From: Clostridia bacterium
Lineage (GTDB): Bacteria > Bacillota > Clostridia > Oscillospirales > CAG-272
Direction of reading: 5' to 3'
Assembly: GCA_017518025.1 (NCBI GenBank)
Contig: JAFWWR010000246.1
Span: forward strand, 1-22,844
DNA: 22,844 nucleotides
This document shows positions 1 to 7,211 of this stretch, in pieces. How positions within the stretch are numbered: the first letter of the stretch is position 1; each line of letters begins with the position of its first letter. The notes beneath the pieces are model-generated. The model saw nothing but the letters and a program-made list of their open reading frames with translations, was not told where the DNA came from and made no database searches. The position numbers were made by a program, and so were the translations under genes.

Positions 1-41
1 AGGTCGGGTCGCTCGTATTTCAGGTCGCAGAACTTTTCCAT
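1..41 (-). CDS. M3-family oligoendopeptidase, N-terminal fragment
   Basis: Only the first 13 codons are in the window (MEKFCDLKYERPD), running off the left edge. The short stretch with Tyr-x-Arg-Pro-Asp resembles the beginning of clostridial M3-family (oligoendopeptidase F-like) zinc metallopeptidases, which cut short peptides in the cytoplasm. A good ribosome binding site (AAAGGAGT) lies 6 bases before the ATG and overlaps the last codons of the upstream pyrophosphatase gene, so it is the next gene of the same operon. The catalytic HExxH motif would be outside the window, so the identity rests on very little sequence. Confidence 0.45.
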   Translation of the reverse strand, partial: MEKFCDLKYERPD

Positions 42-45
42 ACGT

Positions 46-453
46 TTACTCCTTTTCTCCGGGGTCGCCCGGCGCGTTATATTTTTCGCAAAACGGCTCC
101 ACCGTTGATCTGTAGTATTTCTCCTGGAACTCCACCGCCGCTGCCATTTCCTCCGGGGTGAACGCCTTTCCCTCAGGCGCGGCGATCAGCTTGTCCTCCA
201 CGTCGTCCGCCCGGCGGACGGCGCCGATGATCCTCGCTTCGTACTCAGCCACGGGCTCCGCGACGCCCAGCAGGTACACGTCCAGTTCTTCACCGTCTCC
301 GCCGAGGACCCCGGGGATGTACCCGTAGTTTATGGGGTAGACGAGGGTATATTTCTCTTTTTTATGCACGTATCCCACGGGGCGGTCGATGACGATCCGC
401 ACCGTCTTGCCGAGATACGCCCCGATAAGTTTCGTTCTCTCTTCGTACGTCAT
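46..453 (-). CDS. Soluble inorganic pyrophosphatase, short family I type
   Basis: Hydrolyses pyrophosphate to two phosphates in the cytoplasm, pulling biosynthetic reactions forward. The 135-residue protein shows the family I pattern: a basic start (GKTVRIVIDRPVGYVHKK, about residues 15-32), then YPINYGYIPG with the substrate-binding tyrosines (about 39-48), then GDGEELDVYLLG with acidic metal ligands (about 52-63) and the RADDVEDK segment (about 81-88). It is shorter than the usual 170-180 residue enzyme and matches a compact form seen in Clostridia. It starts 4 bases after the end of mntP, which implies one transcript. The family call is firm; full catalytic activity of the short form is inferred. 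Confidence 0.85.
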   Translation of the reverse strand: MTYEERTKLIGAYLGKTVRIVIDRPVGYVHKKEKYTLVYPINYGYIPGVLGGDGEELDVYLLGVAEPVAEYEARIIGAVRRADDVEDKLIAAPEGKAFTPEEMAAAVEFQEKYYRSTVEPFCEKYNAPGDPGEKE

Positions 454-457
454 TTCG

Positions 458-1021
458 TCACCCGTGAAGCAGTCCTTCGACCAGGATCTTTATCCCCAAC
501 GCGACCAGCGCCGCGCCGCCGGCGAATTTGGCGGGGCGGTTGAACTTCTCGCCGAAGACTCCGCCTACGTAGACTCCCGCGGCGCTCAGCGCGAAGGTGA
601 CGGCGCCGATGGTCAGAACGGACGGGACGATCCCGGACTTTTTCTCAAGGGCGATGGTGATCCCCGCCGCCAGCGCGTCGATGCTGGTCGCCAGCGCCAG
701 AAGGAACATTTCCTTAACGTCGAGAGTCCCAGTGGTGTTCTCTTCCTTGTTACGCACCGTGTCGACGATCATTTTGACCCCCAGCACAGCGAGAAGCGCG
801 AAGGCGACCCAGTGGTCGTATTTCGAGATCATATCCCGGAAACCGAGACCGAGGAAATATCCGATCGCGGGCATCAGCGCCTGGAACACGCCGAACCAGA
901 GCCCCACCGCCGCCGCGCGGCCGAATTTTATCCTTTTCATGGCGAGTCCCTTGCACACGGACACGGCGAAGGCGTCCATGGAGAGAGACACCGCCAGGAT
1001 CAGCAGTTCGATATACCCCAT
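458..1021 (-). CDS. mntP: Manganese efflux pump MntP
   Basis: Exports Mn2+ across the cytoplasmic membrane to limit manganese toxicity. The 187-residue protein is almost entirely hydrophobic, with about six membrane helices in two repeated halves. Each half carries the MntP aspartate motif: SLSMDAFAVSVCKG near residues 13-26 and ATSIDALAAG near 111-120. Length is normal for the family. Its ATG overlaps the TGA of the upstream lyase gene by one base (TGATG), so it is translationally coupled. MntP is often controlled by a manganese riboswitch or MntR; here it sits inside an operon and no such element was seen directly before it. Confidence 0.93.
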   Translation of the reverse strand: MGYIELLILAVSLSMDAFAVSVCKGLAMKRIKFGRAAAVGLWFGVFQALMPAIGYFLGLGFRDMISKYDHWVAFALLAVLGVKMIVDTVRNKEENTTGTLDVKEMFLLALATSIDALAAGITIALEKKSGIVPSVLTIGAVTFALSAAGVYVGGVFGEKFNRPAKFAGGAALVALGIKILVEGLLHG

Positions 1022-2331
1022 CAGAGGTCAAAGTCCTTTCCCGATTTTTCGAGCACCGTTTGGGCGGCGCGCAGGATGCCGAGCTTGCCGCTCTCCCAGG
1101 TGAGGCCGCCCTGCAAAAACGCCGTATAGGGCGGACGCATGGGCCCGTCGCAGGACAGCTCGATGGAGGAACCGCCGGTGAAGGCGCCCGCCGCCATGAC
1201 CACCTCGTCAGCGTAGCCGGGCATCGCCCAGGGCTCCGGGCTGACGTGGGCGTCCACCGGCGAGGAGGACTGGATCCCCTGACAGAAGCCCACCAGTCCC
1301 TCGGGGGTGCCGAGGTCCACGGTCTGTATGATGTCGCTCCGCCTCTCCGTGGGGCCGGGGGAGACCCGGTATCCGAGGCGGGAGAACACGTACGCCGCCA
1401 GATGCGCCGTCTTCATGGCCTGGGCGACGGTGTGAGGCGCGTAGAAGAGCCCTTTAAGTATATTCCTGTTCTGACCGAGGCTTGCGCCGGCGTCGAGTCC
1501 CACGCCGGGACAGCACAGCCGGTATCCGGCAAGCTCCGCGGCCCGTTTCGATCCTATTATATATCCCCCGGTGTCGGCCATGCCGCCGCCGGGATTTTTA
1601 ATGAGCGATCCGATGACCATATCCACGGCCTCCTCTCCGGGGAGGGAGGGGTCGAAGCACGGCTCCGACAGCTCGGTGAACTCGCCGTAGCAGTTGTCCA
1701 CCGCCACGAAGGGCGGCTCGATCCCGAGGGAGCGGGCGATCTCGCGGACGCCATGCGCCGCGCGCCGTATCTGCGATACGGTGAGCGTCGGGCGGGAGAG
1801 ATAGCCCTTCGACCGCTGGATGAACACCACCCGAAGGGAGTCCCGGAGGCGCTCCGCCGCGACCCGTACGGCGGCAAGGTCGATCTCGCCGCTCTCGGAG
1901 AGGGGGATCTCCTCATACTTCACGCCGAAATCGGCGAGGGAACCGTCGCCGTTCGGGCAGTCGATCCCGATGACATCGGTCAGGGTGTCGTAGGGTCTTC
2001 CCGTGACGGACAGCATCACGTCGCCCGGCCTCAGCAGGGCGAAAAGACCCACCGTCAGGGCGTGGGTGCCGGAAATTATCGACGGGCGCATGAATCCCGC
2101 CTCGCCGCCGAAGATCCGCGTCGCCACGGCGTCCACGGCGTCGCGGCCCCGGTCTCCGTAGCCGTAGCCGGTGGAGGGCGCAAAGTGGCTCTCCGAGATC
2201 TCCGCTTCGCGGAAGGCGTCAAGCACCTTTTCCGTGTTGATCTCGCTTATTCTGTCTATATCGGCGAAGATCCCGCCGAGTTCGCGCTCCGCCTCTGCCC
2301 CCAGGGCGCGGAGTTTTTCCGATATTATCAT
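1021..2331 (-). CDS. Methionine gamma-lyase-like PLP enzyme (aluminum resistance family, YnbB-like)
   Basis: A 436-residue cytoplasmic PLP enzyme of the Cys/Met-metabolism fold, in the group annotated as aluminum-resistance protein or methionine gamma-lyase family; the true substrate is uncertain. Typical features are the N-terminal FAPSTGYGYGDRGRD segment (about 51-65), SGTHALTVGLFALLRPGD (cofactor-phosphate loop, about 87-104), VDNCYGEFTE (about 211-220) and the PLP-lysine region SLIKNPGGGMADTGGYI (about 242-258). The C-terminal half ends with the family's GGLTWESGKLGI stretch. Start: ATG with GGAG 9 bases upstream. It lies 24 bases downstream of the PHP phosphatase gene in the same operon. 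Length matches the family. Confidence 0.88.
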   Translation of the reverse strand: MIISEKLRALGAEAERELGGIFADIDRISEINTEKVLDAFREAEISESHFAPSTGYGYGDRGRDAVDAVATRIFGGEAGFMRPSIISGTHALTVGLFALLRPGDVMLSVTGRPYDTLTDVIGIDCPNGDGSLADFGVKYEEIPLSESGEIDLAAVRVAAERLRDSLRVVFIQRSKGYLSRPTLTVSQIRRAAHGVREIARSLGIEPPFVAVDNCYGEFTELSEPCFDPSLPGEEAVDMVIGSLIKNPGGGMADTGGYIIGSKRAAELAGYRLCCPGVGLDAGASLGQNRNILKGLFYAPHTVAQAMKTAHLAAYVFSRLGYRVSPGPTERRSDIIQTVDLGTPEGLVGFCQGIQSSSPVDAHVSPEPWAMPGYADEVVMAAGAFTGGSSIELSCDGPMRPPYTAFLQGGLTWESGKLGILRAAQTVLEKSGKDFDL

Positions 2332-2355
2332 GATTAAGTCTCCGGTAGGTATTTT

Positions 2356-3138
2356 TCAGAGGGAAACCGTTTTCAGCGGCAGTCTGTCAAGCAGGTCGAG
2401 CGAGTATTTTTCGGCGTAGGCGAACGCCTCGCCGTATTCCCGTCCGTGCTCGAGGTCAGAGGGCTCGTGGGCGTCCACGCCGATGACGAACTTCGCGCCC
2501 ATCCGCGCCGCCAGCGCGATGAACCGCTCGTCCGGGTATCGGTTGCCGTATTTCTGACCCCGCAGGTTGATCTCCAGCGGCGTCTCCGTCTCGATCGCTT
2601 TCAGGATGAGGCGCGACATATGTTCCTCGTAGACCTCCCGCGGACCGTCGAAGTTTATCAGCTCAGGATGGGCGAGGCAGGAGTACACTCCCGTGTCGAG
2701 CCCCTCGCGGATCTGGTCCACGTACTGCATGAGCTTCACCTCTCCGCCCCTGTCGCCGGAGTAGTCGCCGTCGTACTCGTTGCCGAGAAAATGCTGGCCC
2801 AGCACCAGATAGTCGCAGGGAAACCGGCGGATGAGCTTCAGAGTCTCCTCGAAGTGGCGGGGATAGTACTCCATCTCATACCCGAGAGGTATCTCGATCT
2901 GTCCCTTATATTTCTCCCGGCAGCGGAGGACTTCCGTCACATACTCCTCCTGCTGTTCGGGGTACATACGGAAAAAGCTGCGGTAGCCGTCGCGGAAAAG
3001 GTAGGGGCTGTGGTCGCTGAATCCGAGGACGGAGTAACCCTGCCCGATCGCCGTTTCGATATAGTCCACGATCTCCCCAGAGGCGTGGCGGCAGTACTTT
3101 GTGTGGGTGTGATAATTTGCCGTGAGTCTGCGTTCCAT
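2356..3138 (-). CDS. PHP-domain histidinol-phosphatase family protein
   Basis: Metal-dependent phosphoesterase of the PHP fold. The clostridial/bacillar HisK-type members remove phosphate from histidinol phosphate in histidine synthesis. The 260-residue protein shows the four PHP motifs in order: NYHTHTKYCRHA (residues 8-19), GFSDHSP (about 39-45), GYEMEYYP (about 87-94) and AHPEL with the later GVDAHEP (about 157 and 220). It also has the QHFLG histidine. These supply the tri-metal centre. No other histidine gene is nearby, so it might act on another phosphate ester. It is the first gene of the minus-strand operon, with AAGGAG 6 bases before the ATG. Confidence 0.86.
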   Translation of the reverse strand: MERRLTANYHTHTKYCRHASGEIVDYIETAIGQGYSVLGFSDHSPYLFRDGYRSFFRMYPEQQEEYVTEVLRCREKYKGQIEIPLGYEMEYYPRHFEETLKLIRRFPCDYLVLGQHFLGNEYDGDYSGDRGGEVKLMQYVDQIREGLDTGVYSCLAHPELINFDGPREVYEEHMSRLILKAIETETPLEINLRGQKYGNRYPDERFIALAARMGAKFVIGVDAHEPSDLEHGREYGEAFAYAEKYSLDLLDRLPLKTVSL

Positions 3139-3173
3139 CTGTTGCTCCTTGTGATAAAACTGCTTTCCCGTCT

Positions 3174-3202
3174 ATTCTATCACACCGCGGCCGTTTTTTC
3201 AA
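3174..3202 (-). promoter_or_regulatory. Sigma-A promoter of the PHP-ynbB-mntP operon
   Basis: On the minus strand the sequence reads TTGAAA, 17 bases, then TAGAAT, with a TG one base upstream of the -10 (extended -10). It ends about 35 bases before the PHP phosphatase ATG. It points away from the phage-derived cassette promoter, so the two units are divergent and about 100 bases apart. Confidence 0.7.
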
Positions 3203-3303
3203 CAATTTTCCAACCCGGCGGAACCGCCTGAGGCGTAATCCCGCTCCCGTCCCGCGGTATTCCCGCCCCCGTCCCGACTTTTTCCCGAATATTGAATTTC
3301 CTC

Positions 3304-3332
3304 TTGACAGAACAAATGTTCGGTGGTATAAT
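3304..3332 (+). promoter_or_regulatory. Consensus sigma-A promoter of the phage-derived cassette
   Basis: Perfect TTGACA (3304-3309) and perfect TATAAT (3327-3332) separated by 17 bases, the textbook optimum. The predicted transcription start is near 3339, about 70 bases before the first start codon. Such a strong promoter needs tight repression, which the two embedded palindromes would provide. Confidence 0.92.
3309..3322 (+). promoter_or_regulatory. LexA-type operator 1 (SOS box) inside the promoter spacer
   Basis: AGAACAAATGTTCG: a GAAC-N4-GTTC palindrome matching the core of the Gram-positive LexA (DinR) site CGAACRNRYGTTYC, with RNRY satisfied by AAAT. It begins directly after the -35 hexamer and fills much of the spacer, so a bound repressor would block RNA polymerase. 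Binding by LexA itself is inferred. Confidence 0.85.
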
Positions 3333-3344
3333 GCAAGCACAAAC

Positions 3345-3358
3345 CGAACAGATGTTCG
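3345..3358 (+). promoter_or_regulatory. LexA-type operator 2 (SOS box) downstream of the start of transcription
   Basis: CGAACAGATGTTCG, with arms that extend to 6 bases each side (CCGAAC/GTTCGG, 3344-3359). It fits CGAACRNRYGTTYC except at the last base. Its centre is 36 bases from the centre of operator 1, and it lies just after the predicted +1. Two near-consensus sites this close are very unlikely by chance. Confidence 0.85.
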
Positions 3359-3408
3359 GACAACGCCACCGGAAAAGAGACGGACAGACAAAAGAGGGGG
3401 GAGCCCGG

Positions 3409-3570
3409 ATGTATTTCGACCCGTATAAGGAGGAGGAACCGTACGGAAAATGCGACGTATGCGGCGAGACGGTGTACGTCGGCGAGACGGTTTATCTGAT
3501 CGGCGCCCTTACGGTGTGTGAGGGGTGCGTTGAGCAGGGCCGCGGGATCGCCGTGGACAGTCCCCTGTGA
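3409..3570 (+). CDS. Small zinc-ribbon protein, first gene of the cassette
   Basis: A 53-residue protein with two CxxC knuckles, CDVCG (residues 15-19) and CEGC (about 37-40), spaced by 18 residues, which would bind one zinc ion. Small proteins of this type are common just before the late regulator or terminase in phages of Firmicutes, with no assigned function. The ATG at 3409 was chosen over upstream in-frame starts because it follows a purine-rich AGAGGGGGGAG site, and because the longer reading frame would begin upstream of the promoter and run through it. Binding of DNA, RNA or a protein partner is possible; the sequence does not decide. Confidence 0.7.
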   Translation: MYFDPYKEEEPYGKCDVCGETVYVGETVYLIGALTVCEGCVEQGRGIAVDSPL

Positions 3571-3593
3571 CCTGAAGGAGGCAAAAAGAAAAA

Positions 3594-3935
3594 ATGAACG
3601 GTTACTGGAAGGACGATGCCAGAGAGACGCTCGTCAATTTCGGTTACATGAAGAAATCCATCGACTGCATCAGACGGCACCTGGAGGGGGAGACGTCTCC
3701 GGAGCTTGAGGACCGGCTCCGCCGTATGGCGGCGAGCGTCAGAAGCACGGAGCTTGCGCTGTCGTACCTGTCCGAGGAGCAGTACGACATCCTCGACGAA
3801 TTTTTCATCACCGGCCTGCCGGGATACGTGGAGCGGCTCTGTAAGAAATACATGTGCCAGAGGAGCACCGTTTACCGGCTCAAAAACGACGCGCTGAAGT
3901 CGTTTTACCTATACAGATTCGGAGCGGCGGACTGA
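3594..3935 (+). CDS. ArpU/RinA-like phage late-gene transcription regulator
   Basis: A 113-residue protein. The N-terminal half is helical (residues 15-60) and the C-terminal half resembles sigma-70 region 4: LSEEQYDILDEFF, then the helix-turn-helix ERLCKKYMCQRSTVYRLKND (about 82-101). This arrangement is typical of the DUF1492/ArpU/RinA-type activators that switch on packaging and virion genes in phages of Firmicutes, and it sits where they usually sit, directly before the small terminase. AAGGAGG lies 12 bases before the ATG, a slightly long spacing. No promoter-like sequence lies in the 31 bases before the small terminase gene, so its target site in this cassette is unclear. It might act on the cassette promoter or elsewhere. 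Confidence 0.75.
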   Translation: MNGYWKDDARETLVNFGYMKKSIDCIRRHLEGETSPELEDRLRRMAASVRSTELALSYLSEEQYDILDEFFITGLPGYVERLCKKYMCQRSTVYRLKNDALKSFYLYRFGAAD

Positions 3936-3966
3936 AAGACGTCCCGCGCCGGGAACGGAGAGATCA

Positions 3967-4344
3967 ATGGATACGGAAAACGGCTGCGGGATCACCGAAA
4001 TGCAGAGGAAGGTCGCCTCGGCGATGATGACCTGCGGAGAGGACGAGACCCTCGGGGACGTGCTCGGCAGGAGCGGCGTCACGGCTGAGGAATACGCCGC
4101 GTGGCTTGAGGACGGCCGGTTTACCGGTTATCTCGCCGAGGCGGCGTACCGCGCCGTGGAGGCGGCGGCTCCCCGCGTGGCGACGGCGCTGGCGCGGGTC
4201 GCGCAGAGCAACGTTCAGGCGATGAAACTGTATTTCGACATCCTCTGGAAGATGAAAAAGGACGGGGGCGGCCGGGACGGCGGGCTCGATCTGATACGGG
4301 ACGAGATATTCGGCGGCCCGGACCCCGACGGCGGAGAGGAGTGA
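3967..4344 (+). CDS. terS: Terminase small subunit-like protein
   Basis: A 125-residue protein that would recognise DNA for packaging and hand it to the large terminase. The N-terminal part (ITEMQRKVASAMM, then LGDVLGRSGVTAEEYAAWLED) has the helix-turn-helix layout of phBC6A51-type small terminases. The middle (APRVATALARVAQSNVQAMKLYFDIL, about residues 76-101) is the helical oligomerisation stretch ending in the typical KLYFDIL. An acidic tail follows. The gene directly precedes and overlaps the large terminase. If packaging is headful and non-specific, as in gene transfer agents, this subunit may have lost sequence-specific recognition; the sequence alone cannot show that. Confidence 0.75.
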   Translation: MDTENGCGITEMQRKVASAMMTCGEDETLGDVLGRSGVTAEEYAAWLEDGRFTGYLAEAAYRAVEAAAPRVATALARVAQSNVQAMKLYFDILWKMKKDGGGRDGGLDLIRDEIFGGPDPDGGEE

Positions 4345-4352
4345 CCCCGCCC

Positions 4353-5654
4353 GTGGAGTACAGATTCAGTGAAAAGCACTCCCGGTACATACGGCGGTGC
4401 GCCACCGCCACGGTCAACGTGGCGGAGGGCGCCGTCAGGGCGGGGAAGACCGTGGACAACGTCTTCGCCTTCGCGTACCTGCTGGAGGACGCGCCGGACA
4501 GGATCCACCTTGCCACCGGCGCCACGCTGGGAGCGGCGAAACTCAACATCGGAGACTGCAACGGCCTGGGGCTGGAGGGGATATTCGGCCCCCGGGCAAG
4601 GTGGGGCAAGTACCGCGGGAACGAGTGCATGAAGATCATGACCCGCACGGGAGAGAAGATCGTCATTTTCTCCGGCGGCAAGAACGCGGACTCGTTCAAG
4701 AGGATCCGCGGCAATTCCTACGGCATGTGGATCGCCACGGAGATAAACCTCCACCACGACACCATGATAAAAGAGGCGTTCAACCGCCAGCTGGCGGCGA
4801 AGCGGCGGAGGGTGTTCTGGGATCTGAACCCCTCCTCTCCCGGCGCGCCGATATATAAGAACTACATCGACCTTTACGGAGAAAAGCAGAGGGCGGGGGA
4901 GCTGCCGGCGGGATTTTTCAACTACTGCCACTTCACCATCTTCGACAACGCGGCTCTGCCCCGGCGGCGGATCGAGGAGATCGCCGCCCAGTACGACCCG
5001 GGCTCCGTCTGGTACAGACGGGACATCCTGGGGGAGCGGTGCGCGGCGGAGGGGCTGGTGTACCCCTTGTTCCACAAACTCCGGGACAGGATCGTCGCAG
5101 GCCGGAATGAAGTCGACCCTTCGACGGTCGCGTTCATCAACGTGGGTGTGGATTTCGGCGGCAACAGGTCGAAGACGACGTTCGTTGCGGCGGCGTTCTG
5201 CCGGGACGGCTCCGTCGCCGTGGTGGCGGATCACGCCATCGACGGCGTCAAGGGGGAGATCGACTCGGAGAGGGTGAACGTCGAGATGCTCGCCTTCCTC
5301 GGCGAGCTGGGGGAGCGTTTCCCCGGGACGGAAATAAGATACGTCTTCTGCGACAGCGAGGCGCAATACCTGATAAACGGCCTCCGGAGGCGCCTCAGGC
5401 GGGAGGGGTCGACGGCGCGGGTGGAGGACTGCGCGAAGCGGCGGATCAAGGACAGGATAGATTTTGTGAATTCGCTCATGGCGGCGGGCAGGTTCAGGGT
5501 GACGGAGAACTGCGGCCTTGTGATCCGGGGGATCGGGGAGGCCATGTGGGACCCCGATTCCATGGCGGACGTGCGGCTGGACGATTTCACGTCCGATATC
5601 GACATTCTGGACGCCATGGAATACGCCATTGAGAGATATATGAAAAAACTTTGA
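4353..5654 (+). CDS. terL: Phage terminase large subunit, PBSX family
   Basis: ATP-driven DNA-packaging motor plus headful nuclease. From the GTG at 4353 (433 residues): Walker A EGAVRAGKT (25-33), the ATPase glutamate in MWIATEIN (E130), a coupling region around FWDLNPSSP, and a C-terminal RuvC-like nuclease with the expected acids in GVDFGGNRSKTT (D267), FCDSE (D334) and DILDAMEYA (D417/D420). All key residues are present, so the enzyme looks active. A GTG at 4341 overlapping the terS stop is an alternative start, but the AGGAG at 4337-4341 is only well placed for 4353. The PBSX-type family is shared by many temperate phages and by the DNA-packaging defective phage PBSX. Confidence 0.93.
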   Translation: MEYRFSEKHSRYIRRCATATVNVAEGAVRAGKTVDNVFAFAYLLEDAPDRIHLATGATLGAAKLNIGDCNGLGLEGIFGPRARWGKYRGNECMKIMTRTGEKIVIFSGGKNADSFKRIRGNSYGMWIATEINLHHDTMIKEAFNRQLAAKRRRVFWDLNPSSPGAPIYKNYIDLYGEKQRAGELPAGFFNYCHFTIFDNAALPRRRIEEIAAQYDPGSVWYRRDILGERCAAEGLVYPLFHKLRDRIVAGRNEVDPSTVAFINVGVDFGGNRSKTTFVAAAFCRDGSVAVVADHAIDGVKGEIDSERVNVEMLAFLGELGERFPGTEIRYVFCDSEAQYLINGLRRRLRREGSTARVEDCAKRRIKDRIDFVNSLMAAGRFRVTENCGLVIRGIGEAMWDPDSMADVRLDDFTSDIDILDAMEYAIERYMKKL

Positions 5655-5665
5655 CGGAGGATATG

Positions 5666-7114
5666 ATGACAAACGGGAACCTGATTTTTGAATACCTGAA
5701 AAAACGCCGCGGGATCGCGGCGGATCCGGAGTTCTACGCCCGTGTGGACGAGTGGGCGGCGTGGTGGAGGGGTTTTTACAGACCGTTCCACGAGTTCGCC
5801 GAGAACGGAGCCGGCGGCGTGCCCGTAAGGCGCGAGCTGTTCCGAATGAATATGGCGAAAAAGGTTTGCGAGGACTGGGCGGCGCTGCTGATGACGGAGA
5901 GGACCTACGTCACGCCGTCGGACGGGCGCGCCGCGAGGTGGCTCTGCGGCGAGGACGGCGCTCACGGTTTCATGGGACGGACAAGATTTATGGAGAGGGC
6001 GAACCGCATGACGGAAAAGGCGTTCGCCCTCGGCACCGGCGCGGCGATCCTGCGCCTCAGGGGAGTCCGGTCCGGCGCGGGGCGGCTTCTCGGAGACGGG
6101 AACACCGAGGTTTCCGTTGATTTTGTCGACGCGTCCCACATCGTGCCCATCTCCCGGCAAAACGGCGCGATCACCGAGGCGGCGTTCGTGTCCGAGGTGC
6201 TGAGAGACGGCGAAAAGCTCTGTTATATCGAGATACACCGTCTCGGGCCGTCGGGATACGTGATCTCCAACGAGCTTCTCAGGGCGCGGGACGGGGAGCT
6301 TGTCCCCGCCGACGGCGACGGGCTCATCGGGGAGTTCTCCACCGGCTCCGACGTGCCTCTGTTCTCCATCCTCACGCCGAACATATCGAACAGCGTGAAC
6401 GAGGAGTGCGGCATGGGCATGTCCGTCTTCGGCGACGCCGTGGACTGCCTCAAGGGGGTGGATCTGGCGTACAACAACTTCTGCCGCGACATCAAGCTCG
6501 GAGGCAAGAAGGTGTTCCTCAACCAGTCGCTGATCATGAGGGACGACCGCGGCGTGATATACACGCCGGACGACGTGGCTCAGCAGCTTTTCGTCACTCT
6601 GGGTGACGGAGACATCGCCGACGACCTGATGATAACGGAGCATAACCCGGATCTGAGGACCCGGGAGAACGCCGACGCGGTACAGCACCAGCTGGATTAT
6701 CTGTCCTTCCGGTGCGGCTTCGGGACGAAGCACTACCTCTTCTCGGAGACCCCCGGCAGGGCGAAGCTCACCGCCACCCAGTACATGGGAGAGAAGCAGG
6801 ACCTGATGCAGAACGTGGCGAAGCACCGCGTCAACGCTGAATCGTTCCTCCGCGGCGCGGCGGCAGCCGCGCTGTGGGCGGCGAAAAACGTCCTCGGGGA
6901 GGACCTGGACGACGGGTGCGACGTGACGGTGAATTTCGACGACAGTTACTTCATCGACACGGAGACCGAGAGGGCGAGAGACAGAGCCGAGGTGGCTGCC
7001 GGGCTGCTGGCGCCGTACGAGTACAGAATGAGATGGAAGGGCGAGAACGAGGAGACGGCGAGGGAAAAATGCGCCGCCTCCGCGGCCGCCCTGACTGAAG
7101 AAGACGGGGAGTGA
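5666..7114 (+). CDS. Phage portal protein, SPP1 Gp6-like/A118-like
   Basis: The dodecameric ring at one vertex of the head through which DNA enters and leaves. At 482 residues it has normal portal length. Typical signs are the N-terminal KKVCEDWAALLMTE segment (about 65-80), the long alpha/beta stem region with FGDAVDCLKGVDLAYNNFCRD (about 252-272), and KLTATQYMGEKQDLMQNVAKH (about 369-389), the late segment found in this portal group. I chose the ATG at 5666 because CGGAGG lies 5 bases before it; a TTG at 5651 overlapping the terminase stop is less likely. Unlike most relatives, it is not followed by a MuF-type minor head protein. Confidence 0.88.
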   Translation: MTNGNLIFEYLKKRRGIAADPEFYARVDEWAAWWRGFYRPFHEFAENGAGGVPVRRELFRMNMAKKVCEDWAALLMTERTYVTPSDGRAARWLCGEDGAHGFMGRTRFMERANRMTEKAFALGTGAAILRLRGVRSGAGRLLGDGNTEVSVDFVDASHIVPISRQNGAITEAAFVSEVLRDGEKLCYIEIHRLGPSGYVISNELLRARDGELVPADGDGLIGEFSTGSDVPLFSILTPNISNSVNEECGMGMSVFGDAVDCLKGVDLAYNNFCRDIKLGGKKVFLNQSLIMRDDRGVIYTPDDVAQQLFVTLGDGDIADDLMITEHNPDLRTRENADAVQHQLDYLSFRCGFGTKHYLFSETPGRAKLTATQYMGEKQDLMQNVAKHRVNAESFLRGAAAAALWAAKNVLGEDLDDGCDVTVNFDDSYFIDTETERARDRAEVAAGLLAPYEYRMRWKGENEETAREKCAASAAALTEEDGE

Positions 7115-7193
7115 TCCCCGGTCGATGGGCGTGACGCTGTTATCGGTGAGATGGGAAGGGCGGGCATCGTGCGTCGTTTTATCACCGGTTGAG

Positions 7194-7211
7194 TCGCGGG
7201 GTTACCCGCGA
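7194..7211 (+). other. Hairpin in the 128-base gap between portal and scaffold genes
   Basis: TCGCGGG-GTTA-CCCGCGA, a perfect 7-base-pair stem without a following T-run. A second small stem, GGGGA-GTGA-TCCCC, spans the portal stop codon (7107-7120). The gap (7115-7242) is the longest non-coding stretch in the cassette and no convincing gene is seen in it. The hairpin ends about 14 bases before the scaffold ribosome binding site, so it could mark an mRNA processing or stability boundary ahead of the scaffold and coat genes. Confidence 0.5.

Noticed and set aside
4215..5672. Minus-strand open frame of 485 codons opposite the large terminase
   Set aside because: It is the antisense shadow of terL in GC-rich DNA; the plus-strand frame has full terminase motifs, and the shadow has a Pro/Arg/His-rich composition and no domain.
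5231..6826. Minus-strand open frame of 531 codons opposite terL and portal
   Set aside because: Antisense shadow crossing two recognised genes, with no ribosome binding site or motif that I can see.
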